A stretch of 64,000 bases of DNA, taken from NCBI GenBank assembly GCA_016719615.1, contig JADJYQ010000003.1, forward strand, positions 1 through 64,000, written 5' to 3'. The translations under genes were made by a program, and so were the position numbers. This stretch comes from Saprospiraceae bacterium. Lineage in GTDB: Bacteria; Bacteroidota; Bacteroidia; Chitinophagales; Saprospiraceae. Under the pieces are notes generated by a model that had not been told where the DNA came from, ran no database searches, and saw only the letters and a list, made by a program, of their open reading frames with translations. How positions within the stretch are numbered: the stretch's first letter is position 1; every line of letters starts with the position of its first letter. Shown here piece after piece: positions 48,475-57,382 of this stretch.

Positions 48475-49092
48475 ATGAATTCAAAATTATTTTTAGGATT
48501 TGTTTCCGTCTTTGCGATTGCTAATGCAGCTTATTCACAAAATAGTGAAGTACAATTTGGAAAAACCCAAATTGGAATTGCTTATTCATCTTTTGGAACT
48601 AACGATATGTTCTATTTTGAGCAACTAGATGGTGCAAATTCGTATCAATCAGACCATTTTTTCACTTTAGGCTTGCATTATTTGCACCGATTAAATCCAA
48701 AATTGTCAATTGAAACCGGGATAGAATATTCGCATCATAGAATCATTGTCGAACCAAATGTTCCACCAAATGCAGATGATAGACCATTTGCTGCCAACTT
48801 TTCATTGATCAGCATTCCTATCACTTTGCAACTCAATCTAAGTCCATTTTTTTTCATGAATGGCGGTCTTATTCTTGATATGAATACCAGTTTTGCCAGC
48901 GATATTGATGCGCAAACAGGGATGGGTGGAATGTTGGGTTTGGGACTAGGCTATGGGCTTCCCTTTGGTATTTCAACATTTGTAAATCCTTATTTCAAAG
49001 TGCATTCATTGCTTCCATTTTTTTCAGACCATCATCCTCTCAGGCTTTTGGAAACGGGCATTAGGCTGGGCTTTATGTACAGATTACCTTAA
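48475..49092 (+). CDS. Outer-membrane beta-barrel protein
   Basis: A 205-residue protein with a signal peptide ending at about AAYSQ (residue 22), then a mature region of alternating polar and aromatic residues with GIAYSSFGTNDMF, GIEYSHHRI and a terminal RLGFMYRLP, a barrel-closing strand ending in a small hydrophobic residue. It resembles the porin-family/outer-membrane protein barrels of Bacteroidota. No substrate can be assigned. Confidence 0.7.
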   Translation: MNSKLFLGFVSVFAIANAAYSQNSEVQFGKTQIGIAYSSFGTNDMFYFEQLDGANSYQSDHFFTLGLHYLHRLNPKLSIETGIEYSHHRIIVEPNVPPNADDRPFAANFSLISIPITLQLNLSPFFFMNGGLILDMNTSFASDIDAQTGMGGMLGLGLGYGLPFGISTFVNPYFKVHSLLPFFSDHHPLRLLETGIRLGFMYRLP

Positions 49093-49399
49093 ACTTGATT
49101 CTGGCACTTCATACACTGAGGAACATCTCAATCCGGAATATTCCTGGAGAACACTAAAAGTGAAATGCGCATATTTTAATCGACCCATTAACTATTGCTC
49201 ATTTCTCAAGACTATATTTAAAATTAATTGCCTTTCTACTTATTCAATTCAAACAGTTGATGTTCATTTTATTATTATCCAACTCATAATTTAAGCTTCT
49301 TCAATCATTTCCTTACGGCTTTAAATAAGTGCTGTCTTATTAAAAATTTTGTCTGCTTAACTTGGCCTTATAATCTGATACAATTCCAAATAATAAGCT
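49093..49399. other. Gene-free stretch, nothing recognised
   Basis: 307 bases of AT-rich sequence between the barrel protein and radC. I see no RNA gene, repeat family member or convincing promoter. Confidence 0.6.
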
Positions 49400-50101
49400 A
49401 TGCATGAAAAATACCCACTACATCTACCTATCAAATGCTGGGCAGAAGACGACAGACCCCGAGAAAAACTCATTCGCAAAGGAAAGGCGGCATTGAGCGA
49501 TGCAGAATTATTGGCCATCCTCTTAGGATCAGGAACCAAAACCCATGATGCCTTAAGCCTTGCAAAACTTACGCTACAGTCCTGCCAGTTTAATCTCATC
49601 GAACTGAGCAAAATGGATCATTTCCGGCTTGGTAAAATTCACGGACTTGGGCCTGCAAAGTCCTTGCTCATCGAAGCTGCCTTGGAATTAGGCCGAAGGC
49701 GACAACATGCCGAAGCCCTTGAGAAAAAACAACTGCTTTCGAGCAAAGATGCTTATTTGCTGATCAAAGCTAAAATGGAGGATCTGACGCATGAAGAGTT
49801 TTGGGTTCTATTTCTGAGTAGATCCAATAAACTTCTGGCCATAGAAAATTTTAGCAAAGGAGGATTAACAGGTACTGTTGCAGACTCAAGACTCATCTTT
49901 CAAAGGGCGCTGGACTGGAAATGCACAGGACTTATACTGGCTCATAATCATCCATCCGGGGCACTTAAACCAAGCCAACAAGACATTGACCTGACCCGAA
50001 AAATGAAAGCTGCCGGACAGCAACTCGAATTGAATGTTTTAGATCATCTCATCGTAACAGAAGATAAATATTTTAGCTTTGCAGATGAAGGGATGCTATG
50101 A
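49400..50101 (+). CDS. radC: RadC/JAB-domain protein
   Basis: A 233-residue RadC. N-terminal helix-hairpin-helix-like part: PREKLIRKGKAALSDAELLAILLGSG (shown as KGKAALSDAELLAILLGSG); C-terminal JAB/MPN domain with the metal motif AHNHPSGALKPSQQD (H-x-H-x10-D) and an upstream Glu in HEEFWVLFLSR. Once thought to act in repair, RadC's actual role is unsettled. This chromosomal copy is of normal length, unlike the truncated RadC forms of mobile elements. The ABC transporter start follows 26 bases later. Confidence 0.95.
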   Translation: MHEKYPLHLPIKCWAEDDRPREKLIRKGKAALSDAELLAILLGSGTKTHDALSLAKLTLQSCQFNLIELSKMDHFRLGKIHGLGPAKSLLIEAALELGRRRQHAEALEKKQLLSSKDAYLLIKAKMEDLTHEEFWVLFLSRSNKLLAIENFSKGGLTGTVADSRLIFQRALDWKCTGLILAHNHPSGALKPSQQDIDLTRKMKAAGQQLELNVLDHLIVTEDKYFSFADEGML

Positions 50102-50127
50102 AAACAATTCCATCGTTCTAATTTATT

Positions 50128-51867
50128 GTGTCAGGTTACCAGGTACTAAAAAGACTCCTCGGATTTACGCGTCCGTATAAATGGCTCTTATGGGGCTCCG
50201 CTATATTGGCCATCCTCATGGCTCCACTTAACGCATGGATGCCTTTTTTGGTCAATGTCATGGTGGATGAACACATTCTAAAATCGGATCTGAAAGGCCT
50301 GCAGAAAATAGCACTGATCTACCTTTTATTGCTGATAATGCTTTCGTTATGTAGATATGCTTTTTCGATAATGACCAATAGCCTCGGACAAAATATCATT
50401 CTCGATCTTCGCAAACGCATTTATGAACACCTTTTGTCGCTCAAACTATCTTACTTCGACCGCACACCGGTTGGCACTAACACTACTCGTGTAATTAATG
50501 ATCTGGAAACCGTCAATTCCGTATTTGCAGAAGGATTAATCACCATTCTCGCTGATATTTTGGCTTTGGTAACTGTATTGGCCCTGATGTTCTACACCAG
50601 TGTGAAACTTACTTTGATCTGCCTCGTAACTTTTCCACTCTTGCTGGTCGCCGGATATATTTTCAAAGAAAAAGTGAAAGGCTCTTTTCAACGCGTTCGC
50701 AACGAAGTAGCCCGAATGAATGCCTTTTTACAGGAACACCTGAGCGGTATGAAAACAGTTCAAATTTTCACAGCAGAGGGACGCGTTTTGAATAAGTTCA
50801 AAAACATCAATCGGGAGTATACACAGGCGAATCTCGATGGCATTTTTTATTATGCTGTTTTTTTTCCAGTCGTTGAGATCATTTCTGCGGCTTCACTTGG
50901 GTTTATGGTATGGTGGGGCGCTCAGGGCGTTTTGGAAGGCGTAGTTACGATCGGTCAATTGGTTGCCTTCCCTATGTATCTAACAAGATTATTTCAGCCT
51001 GTAAGAACACTGGCAGATAAATTTAATACCCTACAAATGGGACTTTTGGCTGCTTCAAGAGTACTCGAACTCATGGATAAACAGGAAGGTCAGGAAAACA
51101 AAGGCACGATTAAATCCGGTGGATTAAAAGGTGATCTCGAATTCAATAATGTTTCATTTGCCTATCATGAAAACACCCCCATCCTTAAAAATATTTCATT
51201 CCAATTAAAGCAAGGTGAAATGTTGGCCATTGTTGGCACCACCGGGTCCGGAAAAACAAGTTTGATTAGTCTGATCAACCGACTGTATGAAGTTAATTCA
51301 GGAAGAATTCACCTAAATGGAAAAAATATAAACGAATACGATCTCAATTATTTGAGGAGCAAAATTGCAGTGGTATTGCAGGATTTGTTTTTATTTCAGG
51401 GCACTGTGCTTGAAAATTTAAGACTCAAAAACCAAAATATATCTTTCGAAAAGGTTGTAGAAGCCAGTCAAAAAATTGGCGCGCATGACTATATCATGGC
51501 ACTTCCAGGAAATTACAACTACATGTTAGCCGAACGCGGAATCAATCTGTCCATAGGACAAAGACAGTTGCTTTCGTTTGTACGAGCTTTGCTTACCGAT
51601 CCCGATCTGCTCATTTTAGACGAAGCCACCAGCTCCCTGGACACAGAAACAGAAGCTATACTTCAACGAGCCTTGGAAAAACTGATTGCCAATAGAAGTG
51701 CAATTGTAATTGCCCACAGGCTGTCTACCATTCAAAAGGCAAATTGGATTCTAGCGCTGGAACAAGGCGAAATAAAAGAATTTGGCAAGTCTGATGAACT
51801 AATTCAAAAATCCAATGGTTTTTATAGAAACCTGTTTGAGAAATATTTTCAAACAACTATTGGATAA
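50128..51867 (+). CDS. ABC exporter, MsbA-like (membrane and ATPase domains fused)
   Basis: A 579-residue half-transporter starting at GTG (MSGYQVLKRLLGFTRPYKW). Membrane domain about residues 15-300 with six segments; ATPase domain about 335-575 with Walker A VGTTGSGKTS, signature LSIGQRQLL, Walker B DLLILDEATSS and the H-loop IVIAHRLST. Homodimers of this form flip lipids (MsbA) or export drugs. With LptB and the GT2 gene downstream, a role in lipid A or glycolipid export is plausible but not shown. Confidence 0.93.
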   Translation: MSGYQVLKRLLGFTRPYKWLLWGSAILAILMAPLNAWMPFLVNVMVDEHILKSDLKGLQKIALIYLLLLIMLSLCRYAFSIMTNSLGQNIILDLRKRIYEHLLSLKLSYFDRTPVGTNTTRVINDLETVNSVFAEGLITILADILALVTVLALMFYTSVKLTLICLVTFPLLLVAGYIFKEKVKGSFQRVRNEVARMNAFLQEHLSGMKTVQIFTAEGRVLNKFKNINREYTQANLDGIFYYAVFFPVVEIISAASLGFMVWWGAQGVLEGVVTIGQLVAFPMYLTRLFQPVRTLADKFNTLQMGLLAASRVLELMDKQEGQENKGTIKSGGLKGDLEFNNVSFAYHENTPILKNISFQLKQGEMLAIVGTTGSGKTSLISLINRLYEVNSGRIHLNGKNINEYDLNYLRSKIAVVLQDLFLFQGTVLENLRLKNQNISFEKVVEASQKIGAHDYIMALPGNYNYMLAERGINLSIGQRQLLSFVRALLTDPDLLILDEATSSLDTETEAILQRALEKLIANRSAIVIAHRLSTIQKANWILALEQGEIKEFGKSDELIQKSNGFYRNLFEKYFQTTIG

Positions 51868-51927
51868 AATAATCACTACGATTAAGTTAATTTATTCATA
51901 TTATATCTTTCTTTAATGTATTTATAT

Positions 51928-51935
51928 TATTTTTG
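51928..51935 (+). promoter_or_regulatory. -7 box close to the start of the hypothetical membrane gene
   Basis: TATTTTTG, TAnnTTTG, ends 8 bases before the ATG at 51944. A -33 TTTG is not clear. Confidence 0.35.
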
Positions 51936-51943
51936 CCAGACCA

Positions 51944-52414
51944 ATGGGCACATTTAAAACATATCATTATTCTTCCGGAAAATCCTACTGGGAAAGACTT
52001 TTGGGAAGCATTCTCTTTTTGGGGCTCATGGTGTTATTGTTTTATTTGTTTTTTCAGTTGTACAAGCTTTTATGGTTTGCAGTACCTGTTTTTATTATCG
52101 TTTTGCTTATTCTCGACCGCAGAGTCTTATGGGCGCATTTCAAAGGCCTTGCAGATCAAATATCCAATAATTGGCTCGCAGGACTCGCCGGCGCATTGGT
52201 GAACTTATTAGGATTGCCCTTTGTACTTATAGGACTTATTCTCAAATCGTGGATATTTAAAAAATTTGGAAAACTTTCAAAGGATCAAAATCCTGCAAAC
52301 ACAAATGATACTTTTACAAGTTATGAAGAGGTGGAATCCTTACCTAATCAATCCAAGCAATCCCGCCAGCGCAAAGCTGAGTTAGACCATCGTTACGATG
52401 ATCTTTTCGAATAA
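51944..52414 (+). CDS. Hypothetical protein with two to three membrane segments
   Basis: A 156-residue protein: two adjacent hydrophobic segments (about residues 20-60), a further one near 85-110 (GALVNLLGLPFVLIGLIL), then a charged C-terminal tail rich in Ser, Gln and Lys ending HRYDDLFE. It is 6 bases before the GT2 start and likely co-transcribed with it. Family not recognised. Confidence 0.75.
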   Translation: MGTFKTYHYSSGKSYWERLLGSILFLGLMVLLFYLFFQLYKLLWFAVPVFIIVLLILDRRVLWAHFKGLADQISNNWLAGLAGALVNLLGLPFVLIGLILKSWIFKKFGKLSKDQNPANTNDTFTSYEEVESLPNQSKQSRQRKAELDHRYDDLFE

Positions 52415-52420
52415 ACCGGC

Positions 52421-53560
52421 ATGCTGATCATTTTTATATGTATTCTACTCCTTAGTTTGGCTTATAGCGGCCTGATAGCTTATTTTATTTACTACTGGAA
52501 AAAATCGATTCCGCCAACCCACCCTACTTTTCCGACTGGTTTTCGATCGAGTATCATCATCGCAGCGAGGAATGAAGAAGAACATATTCTTGAAAGTGTG
52601 CAATCTTGTCTAAAGCAAAAAGAATTGCATCAGGAAATGGAACTCATCGTGGTCGATGATCAATCAGAAGATGATACTTATGCTATCCTGAATGCGATTG
52701 AACATCAGAATTTTAAGCTTATGCGGCTAGGAGTGTACAAACGCACTACCATAAAAGGTTCGAAGAAAAAAGCACTGGCATATGGAATCAATCATGCACA
52801 AGGTGAGATTATTCTGACTACAGATGCTGACTGCATAGTTAAAGATCAATGGGTAACTAAAATGCTCGACTATTTTCAAGAGCCCCAAATCCAACTCGTG
52901 AGTGGACCGGTTGGCATTGTACAGCCCAAAAGTTTTCTGGATTATTTACAAGCTTTGGATTTCTCCGCAAATGGATTGATTAATGCAGCTGGCATTCAGT
53001 CAGGGACACATTATTTATGCAATGCTGCCAATCTCGCTTATCGAAAAGCTGCGTTCCTCAATGCCGAAGCATATGAAAATAATTATGAAATTGCGTCGGG
53101 AGATGATGTCTTTCTCATTGAAAAAATAAAGGAGCAATATCCCGCTGGAATTTGTTTTGCACATGAAAAAGAACTCATGGTTGAAACCTATGCCATCCCA
53201 GGCTGGGGTTCATTTCTCGCACAACGTTTGCGCTGGGCCGGCAAAATGCGCTTTGTAAAAAGTTGGAAATTATCAGCATTATCAAGTTTCGTTTGGATCC
53301 AACGCATTTCAGTGTTCATTGCATTGGCATTATCCATTTATTCAAATAACGTCTATCACTGGGCGCTTTTTGCAGCTTCATTTATTATACAATGTCTCTC
53401 AGATTTTATTTTGCAATATCACGCCAATCATTTTTATGCGATTCCATCCTGGAAAAAATGGTTTTTACCCGTTTGGATGGCGCACAATATTTACTTTGTT
53501 CTGATAGGCTTGCTTTCATGGTTACCTATAAGCCATAACTGGAAAGGTAGAAAAGTTTGA
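52421..53560 (+). CDS. GT2 family glycosyltransferase, membrane-bound
   Basis: A 379-residue protein: N-terminal membrane segment, GT-A domain with ELIVVDDQSEDDTY (nucleotide-sugar binding), TTDADCIVKDQW (DxD) and later FLAQRLRWAGKMRF (the QRLRW motif of processive GT2 enzymes), then about three C-terminal membrane segments. It should transfer a sugar to a lipid or growing polymer on the cytoplasmic face. The sugar and acceptor are unknown. Confidence 0.92.
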   Translation: MLIIFICILLLSLAYSGLIAYFIYYWKKSIPPTHPTFPTGFRSSIIIAARNEEEHILESVQSCLKQKELHQEMELIVVDDQSEDDTYAILNAIEHQNFKLMRLGVYKRTTIKGSKKKALAYGINHAQGEIILTTDADCIVKDQWVTKMLDYFQEPQIQLVSGPVGIVQPKSFLDYLQALDFSANGLINAAGIQSGTHYLCNAANLAYRKAAFLNAEAYENNYEIASGDDVFLIEKIKEQYPAGICFAHEKELMVETYAIPGWGSFLAQRLRWAGKMRFVKSWKLSALSSFVWIQRISVFIALALSIYSNNVYHWALFAASFIIQCLSDFILQYHANHFYAIPSWKKWFLPVWMAHNIYFVLIGLLSWLPISHNWKGRKV

Positions 53561-53911
53561 CAAGGATTAACAAGATTGGATGTAACTTATTATAATGGTC
53601 GGATTTAAAATTTAAAGCGATTGAATTTTAATGAAATTCGATTCGTTCAAAAGTTTGAATTGATTTATGAGCTGAATTTGGAAAGTCTAGCTTATTGAAC
53701 TCTTTATAAAATTTCAGTCGCTGATCATTTAACTTATGATTTCTCATATCGCTACAACAATGAAGGTATTATATAAGGATTGTTGAAAATAGATATTTGT
53801 AAGTTACATTCGTGGCTGAATCTATTGAGGTTGAGATTCAAATAATATTATTACAACGCCTCTTTTTTATAAAACAAACAAAAGAATCACTCACCTGTTT
53901 ATTTTTGTATA
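53561..53911. other. Gene-free stretch with -7 box at its end
   Basis: 351 AT-rich bases. A motif ACAAGGATTAACAAGATTGG after the GT2 stop belongs to the dispersed ACAGGATT family. TATTTTTG at 53900-53907 is a TAnnTTTG box four bases before the next ATG; an apparent -33 is lacking. Confidence 0.45.
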
Positions 53912-55483
53912 ATGAATGCGAAGTGTTTGCTATTGGCGGGGTTTTTTATTTGCCTGTGGGCAGCCTGTGCCAATATTCAGGGAATCTCGGGAGGTCCGGA
54001 TGATCTCACTCCGCCCAAATGGTTACCAGCCGGTTCCAGTCTTAATCAGCAAACTGAATTTAAAGATCGCGAAATCAAATTTTTGTTTGATGAATGGTTT
54101 CGCCTGGATAATCCCAACACTCATATTCAAATAGCGCCCTCAACAGAATATCCATTGATTTATAAGATCCAGGGAAAATCACTTCTCATAAAATTTGATG
54201 AGCGCGAAAATCTTAAAAACAATACCACGTATATACTTCAGTTGGGTGCTGCCATCAAAGACATCACAAAAGGCAATGTCGCTGAAAATATGCAGTTCGT
54301 TTTTTCCACAGGAAGTTTTATTGATTCCTTGAAAATTACCGGGACTGTAATCGATGCATTTACCGGAGAACCTCAAAAACAAACACTCGTTTGCCTGTAT
54401 CTGGAATCTGCAGATTCCATTTTCAAAACACGAAAACCTTATTATTATGTGATCACAAATGGTAGCGGCCAATTTGAGTTAAAACATTTGAGTCCGGGGA
54501 GTTTTACTTTATATGCACTTACAGATAAGAACAACAATTTTTATTTTGACCAAGCAAGCGAATCCGTTGCTTTTCATGATCATACCATTCAGCTTATTCC
54601 CAATCAATTACAAGCACCCATTTCATTAAAAATGAGCTTACAGAAATATGCGCTAAATGTAAAGGAAAAAAATATAAAATCCGGGTACACAAGTCTTGTT
54701 TTAAACCGCAAACCCATTGAGAAGGTAAATCTATATTCCAACAGCGATAGTGTAAAGCTCTTTCATTTTCAAGATAGCATTATCGCCTGGAACTTCTCAT
54801 CCAAACCTCAGGAATTCCGTATTCAGTCAGAAAATTTCATGGATACCTTTCCTGTTAAAGTTCAGCAGGTCATAAATCCTGATTCTAGTTTTAAAGTAAA
54901 ACTAACAAATGTTAGTATTGTGCCAACAGATACCTTAATACTTAGGAGTGAATATCCTATTTGTAAGATGCTTCGACAGCATATATCAACCGACGACAGT
55001 ACAGCGATCATTGAAACTATTCAACTGAGCGAAAAAGATCCGAGAATCATAAAGGTCTCCGGAAAATGGCCACCCGGAAAACAATTCAACTGTATTTTAG
55101 GAGCAGATATTATTACAAACTGTTTCGGTCAAATGAATGCTGCGGATACGCTCCAAGTATTTTGTCCGCCCTTAAATTCATATTCAAGCCTGATGCTGGA
55201 GTTGGATTCCATCGCTACTCCAATAAATCTCACTTTACAACTGTTAACCAACAATAAGCTGGTAGCAGAACGGTCATTGCTCCTGTTAACTCCCAATACA
55301 AATCTGATCTTTAAATACTTACCTTCCGGATCCTATCGCTTGCGCGTAATCCACGATTTGAATCAAAACGGGCAATGGGATGGTTCTGACTTACAAAATA
55401 AAATGCAGGCTGAACCAGTTTACTATTTCAATCTTCCTGAACTTCGCGCAGATTGGGAGGTGAAAGCTAAAATTAAACTTTGA
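53912..55483 (+). CDS. Lipoprotein with bacterial Ig-like domain
   Basis: A 523-residue lipoprotein: lipobox ending LWAAC (residue 19) and the typical Bacteroidota mature start ANIQGISGGPDDLTPP. Residues about 40-130 resemble the SbsA/Ig-like domain with IKFLFDEWFRLDN and KNNTTYILQLG, and ITGTVIDAFTGEPQ starts a carboxypeptidase-regulatory-like module. The rest is beta-rich. It overlaps nothing; lptB starts 1 base after its stop. One ACTAAC palindrome (54901-54916) is inside the reading frame. A role in envelope assembly is likely from position only. Confidence 0.85.
   Translation: MNAKCLLLAGFFICLWAACANIQGISGGPDDLTPPKWLPAGSSLNQQTEFKDREIKFLFDEWFRLDNPNTHIQIAPSTEYPLIYKIQGKSLLIKFDERENLKNNTTYILQLGAAIKDITKGNVAENMQFVFSTGSFIDSLKITGTVIDAFTGEPQKQTLVCLYLESADSIFKTRKPYYYVITNGSGQFELKHLSPGSFTLYALTDKNNNFYFDQASESVAFHDHTIQLIPNQLQAPISLKMSLQKYALNVKEKNIKSGYTSLVLNRKPIEKVNLYSNSDSVKLFHFQDSIIAWNFSSKPQEFRIQSENFMDTFPVKVQQVINPDSSFKVKLTNVSIVPTDTLILRSEYPICKMLRQHISTDDSTAIIETIQLSEKDPRIIKVSGKWPPGKQFNCILGADIITNCFGQMNAADTLQVFCPPLNSYSSLMLELDSIATPINLTLQLLTNNKLVAERSLLLLTPNTNLIFKYLPSGSYRLRVIHDLNQNGQWDGSDLQNKMQAEPVYYFNLPELRADWEVKAKIKL
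54901..54916. repeat. ACTAAC-N4-GTTAGT palindrome, copy 8, inside a gene
   Basis: ACTAACAAATGTTAGT, identical to three intergenic copies, encodes part of KLTNVSIV in the Ig-like lipoprotein. It is the only copy within a coding region. Confidence 0.85.
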
Positions 55484-55484
55484 A

Positions 55485-56228
55485 ATGAAACTTCGCACAG
55501 ATCACTTGGTAAAAATATATGGGCAAAGAGCCGTCGTGAATGGCATTTCAATAGATGTCAACCGGGGAGAGATTGTAGGATTGCTCGGGCCAAATGGCGC
55601 GGGCAAAACAACTACATTTTACATGATCGTTGGATTTATTACACCAAATTCAGGTTCTGTCTATCTGGATGATCAGGAAATTACACGCGATGCTATGTAT
55701 GTCCGTGCAAGAAAAGGTGTTGGTTATCTCCCACAAGAGCCATCTGTGTTTCGCAAACTCAGCGTAGAAGATAACATTAAAGCAATATTAGAAATGCGCA
55801 ATTTGAGCAAATCCGAGCAAAGAGACAAACTTGAAAGTCTGTTGAGTGAATTTAATCTCAACAAGGTGCGTAAAAATTCAGGTGATTCTTTGAGTGGCGG
55901 TGAGCGCCGAAGAACAGAAATTGCACGGGCATTAGCCTCTGATCCTAATTTTATTCTTTTGGATGAGCCATTTGCAGGAATTGACCCAATAGCTGTTGAA
56001 GATATTCAATCCATTATTGACAAATTGAAACTTAAAAATATTGGAATCCTCATTACGGACCACAATGTTCATGAAACGCTCTCTATTACAGACCGGGCTT
56101 ATCTCATAGTTGATGGAAAAATTCTGATGTCTGGAACCGCTGAAGAATTGGCAGCTAATGAAACCGTTCGCCGGGTGTATCTAGGCCAAAGTTTTATACT
56201 CCGCAAAAGAGTTACGAATCATGACTAA
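55485..56228 (+). CDS. lptB: LPS export ABC transporter ATP-binding protein
   Basis: A 247-residue ATPase of the Lpt system that powers lipopolysaccharide transport to the outer membrane. Walker A LLGPNGAGKTTTFYM, Q-loop QEPSVFRKLSVEDNI, signature LSGGERRRTEIARAL, Walker B FILLDEPFAGIDPIAVEDIQ and DHNVHETLSITDRAY are all of the LptB type. Other Lpt parts are not in the window. Confidence 0.97.
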   Translation: MKLRTDHLVKIYGQRAVVNGISIDVNRGEIVGLLGPNGAGKTTTFYMIVGFITPNSGSVYLDDQEITRDAMYVRARKGVGYLPQEPSVFRKLSVEDNIKAILEMRNLSKSEQRDKLESLLSEFNLNKVRKNSGDSLSGGERRRTEIARALASDPNFILLDEPFAGIDPIAVEDIQSIIDKLKLKNIGILITDHNVHETLSITDRAYLIVDGKILMSGTAEELAANETVRRVYLGQSFILRKRVTNHD

Positions 56229-56469
56229 GTATATTTACATTTTCCTTTTTTATATCGTAATACTGCCTGCTTGTGCAAATGACCAAACAGAAGTGGAAAA
56301 AATTTCACGCCATAAAGCAGATAGTCTTTTTCAGTTGCAAATCCCGGCACTGGAAGGAAGTATAGACTCCATTTGTATCCATAAAATGAATTATGCTCTT
56401 CAATACAAACTCGATTCTATAGTCCTTCAGCGTAAATCTGAAATCATCAAACTCCAGAAAGGATTATGA
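56221..56469 (+). CDS. Small lipoprotein
   Basis: An 82-residue protein with a lipobox ending ILPAC (about residue 18) and a short, charged and helical mature part. It overlaps the lptB stop by 8 bases and the next gene start by 4 bases, so it is read with lptB. Family not recognised. Confidence 0.65.
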   Translation: MTKYIYIFLFYIVILPACANDQTEVEKISRHKADSLFQLQIPALEGSIDSICIHKMNYALQYKLDSIVLQRKSEIIKLQKGL

Positions 56470-56777
56470 TTGATAAATTATATTGGATAGGGTTTCTTAT
56501 GATATTTATAGCATGTAAAGATCAGAATACTAGGATTGAAGAATTGATCCAGGAAAAACTTGCTGCCCAACAAAAACAATTTACCGATGAAAAAAATCTA
56601 GAATGCGACAAACGCATTCAGGAAAAACTCGAACAATATGCTGATTCCATCTTAATAGTGCTCTCTAAAAAAATCAAATACGACAGCCTCACGATCCCTT
56701 ATGATTCCATCCGACCTGAAAAACCTGAAATCGAATTTCCTGAATACACAAAACCCGAAAAACAAAAGGGGGAGTAG
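56466..56777 (+). CDS. Small lipoprotein, helical
   Basis: A 103-residue protein with a lipobox ending IFIAC (residue 17), a charged helix (EELIQEKLAAQQKQF and CDKRIQEKLEQYAD, a likely coiled coil) and a Pro/Glu-rich tail. It overlaps its neighbour by 4 bases; both may be helper lipoproteins of the envelope. Family not recognised. Confidence 0.65.
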   Translation: MIDKLYWIGFLMIFIACKDQNTRIEELIQEKLAAQQKQFTDEKNLECDKRIQEKLEQYADSILIVLSKKIKYDSLTIPYDSIRPEKPEIEFPEYTKPEKQKGE

Positions 56778-56895
56778 GTGTTAGTTGTTAGTTGATGGTT
56801 GACAGTTGACAGTTGTTAAAGGCTGGAGCTTAGAGCTTAGTATACAAAATGTTGAACGAGAACCAAACAAATATAAATCAAAAAAGCATCTGTCT

Positions 56896-56993
56896 GGAAA
56901 ACGGAGTTTTCCTATCGCTACAGCGTATCCCGCTTTGAAAAAATATTTTATTACGAAGTTGGCTTATGAAAGCGGGAATAGACTACGCAGAGC
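56896..56993 (-). repeat. Two-hairpin structured repeat, copy D (inverted)
   Basis: On the minus strand it reads GCTCTGCGTAGTC, CCCGCTTT, a new loop, AAAGCGGG, GATACGCTG and GGAAAACTCCGTTTTCC, like copy C. In front of it are short GTTAGTTG/GACAGTTG repeats (56781-56818). A frame of 67 codons runs through it but is taken as chance. Confidence 0.8.
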
Positions 56994-57046
56994 TACTCAT
57001 TTAAAATAATAGAAACAATTTTAAAAGAACCAGAATCTGCCCTCTT

Positions 57047-57061
57047 CTCCACTTAGTGGAG
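57047..57061. repeat. CTCC/GGAG hairpin of a dispersed family
   Basis: CTCCACTTAGTGGAG is a perfect palindrome within a wider CCTCTT...GAGGTGAGG context, similar to the hairpin at 4305. It is part of the 605-base gene-free stretch 56778-57382, which otherwise holds palindrome copy 9 and AT-rich sequence. Confidence 0.6.
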
Positions 57062-57318
57062 CGAAGCTGGAGGTGAGGTGAGCACTTATGGATGACAGAT
57101 TTTAGTTGATGGATGTTTTCCCGAAATGTAGAAGCCTTCTATTATCAAAAACTGGATGATGCCGGGAGGTGGTTTTTAGATACTGATCCTTTTTAATCCG
57201 TTGCTCTAAGACCATCATCTAAAACACAAGGTCCTTTCCAAAATAGATCATTTTATAATTTGCTAAGACATAAATCTTGGGGTTTTCATTTCATTTTTAA
57301 TATCCAAAAATGAAAAAT

Positions 57319-57334
57319 ACTAACAAATGTTAGT
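57319..57334. repeat. ACTAAC-N4-GTTAGT palindrome, copy 9
   Basis: ACTAACAAATGTTAGT, 49 bases beyond the 3' end of pckA, where two genes converge. Confidence 0.85.
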
Positions 57335-57382
57335 TTTAAAAATTGTCTCCAGATATTACATCAGCGCTTCAAACTCAACTTA

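Noticed and set aside
56806..57009. A 67-codon plus-strand frame before pckA
   Set aside because: It runs through structured repeat copy D and has no start signal or homologue-like sequence.
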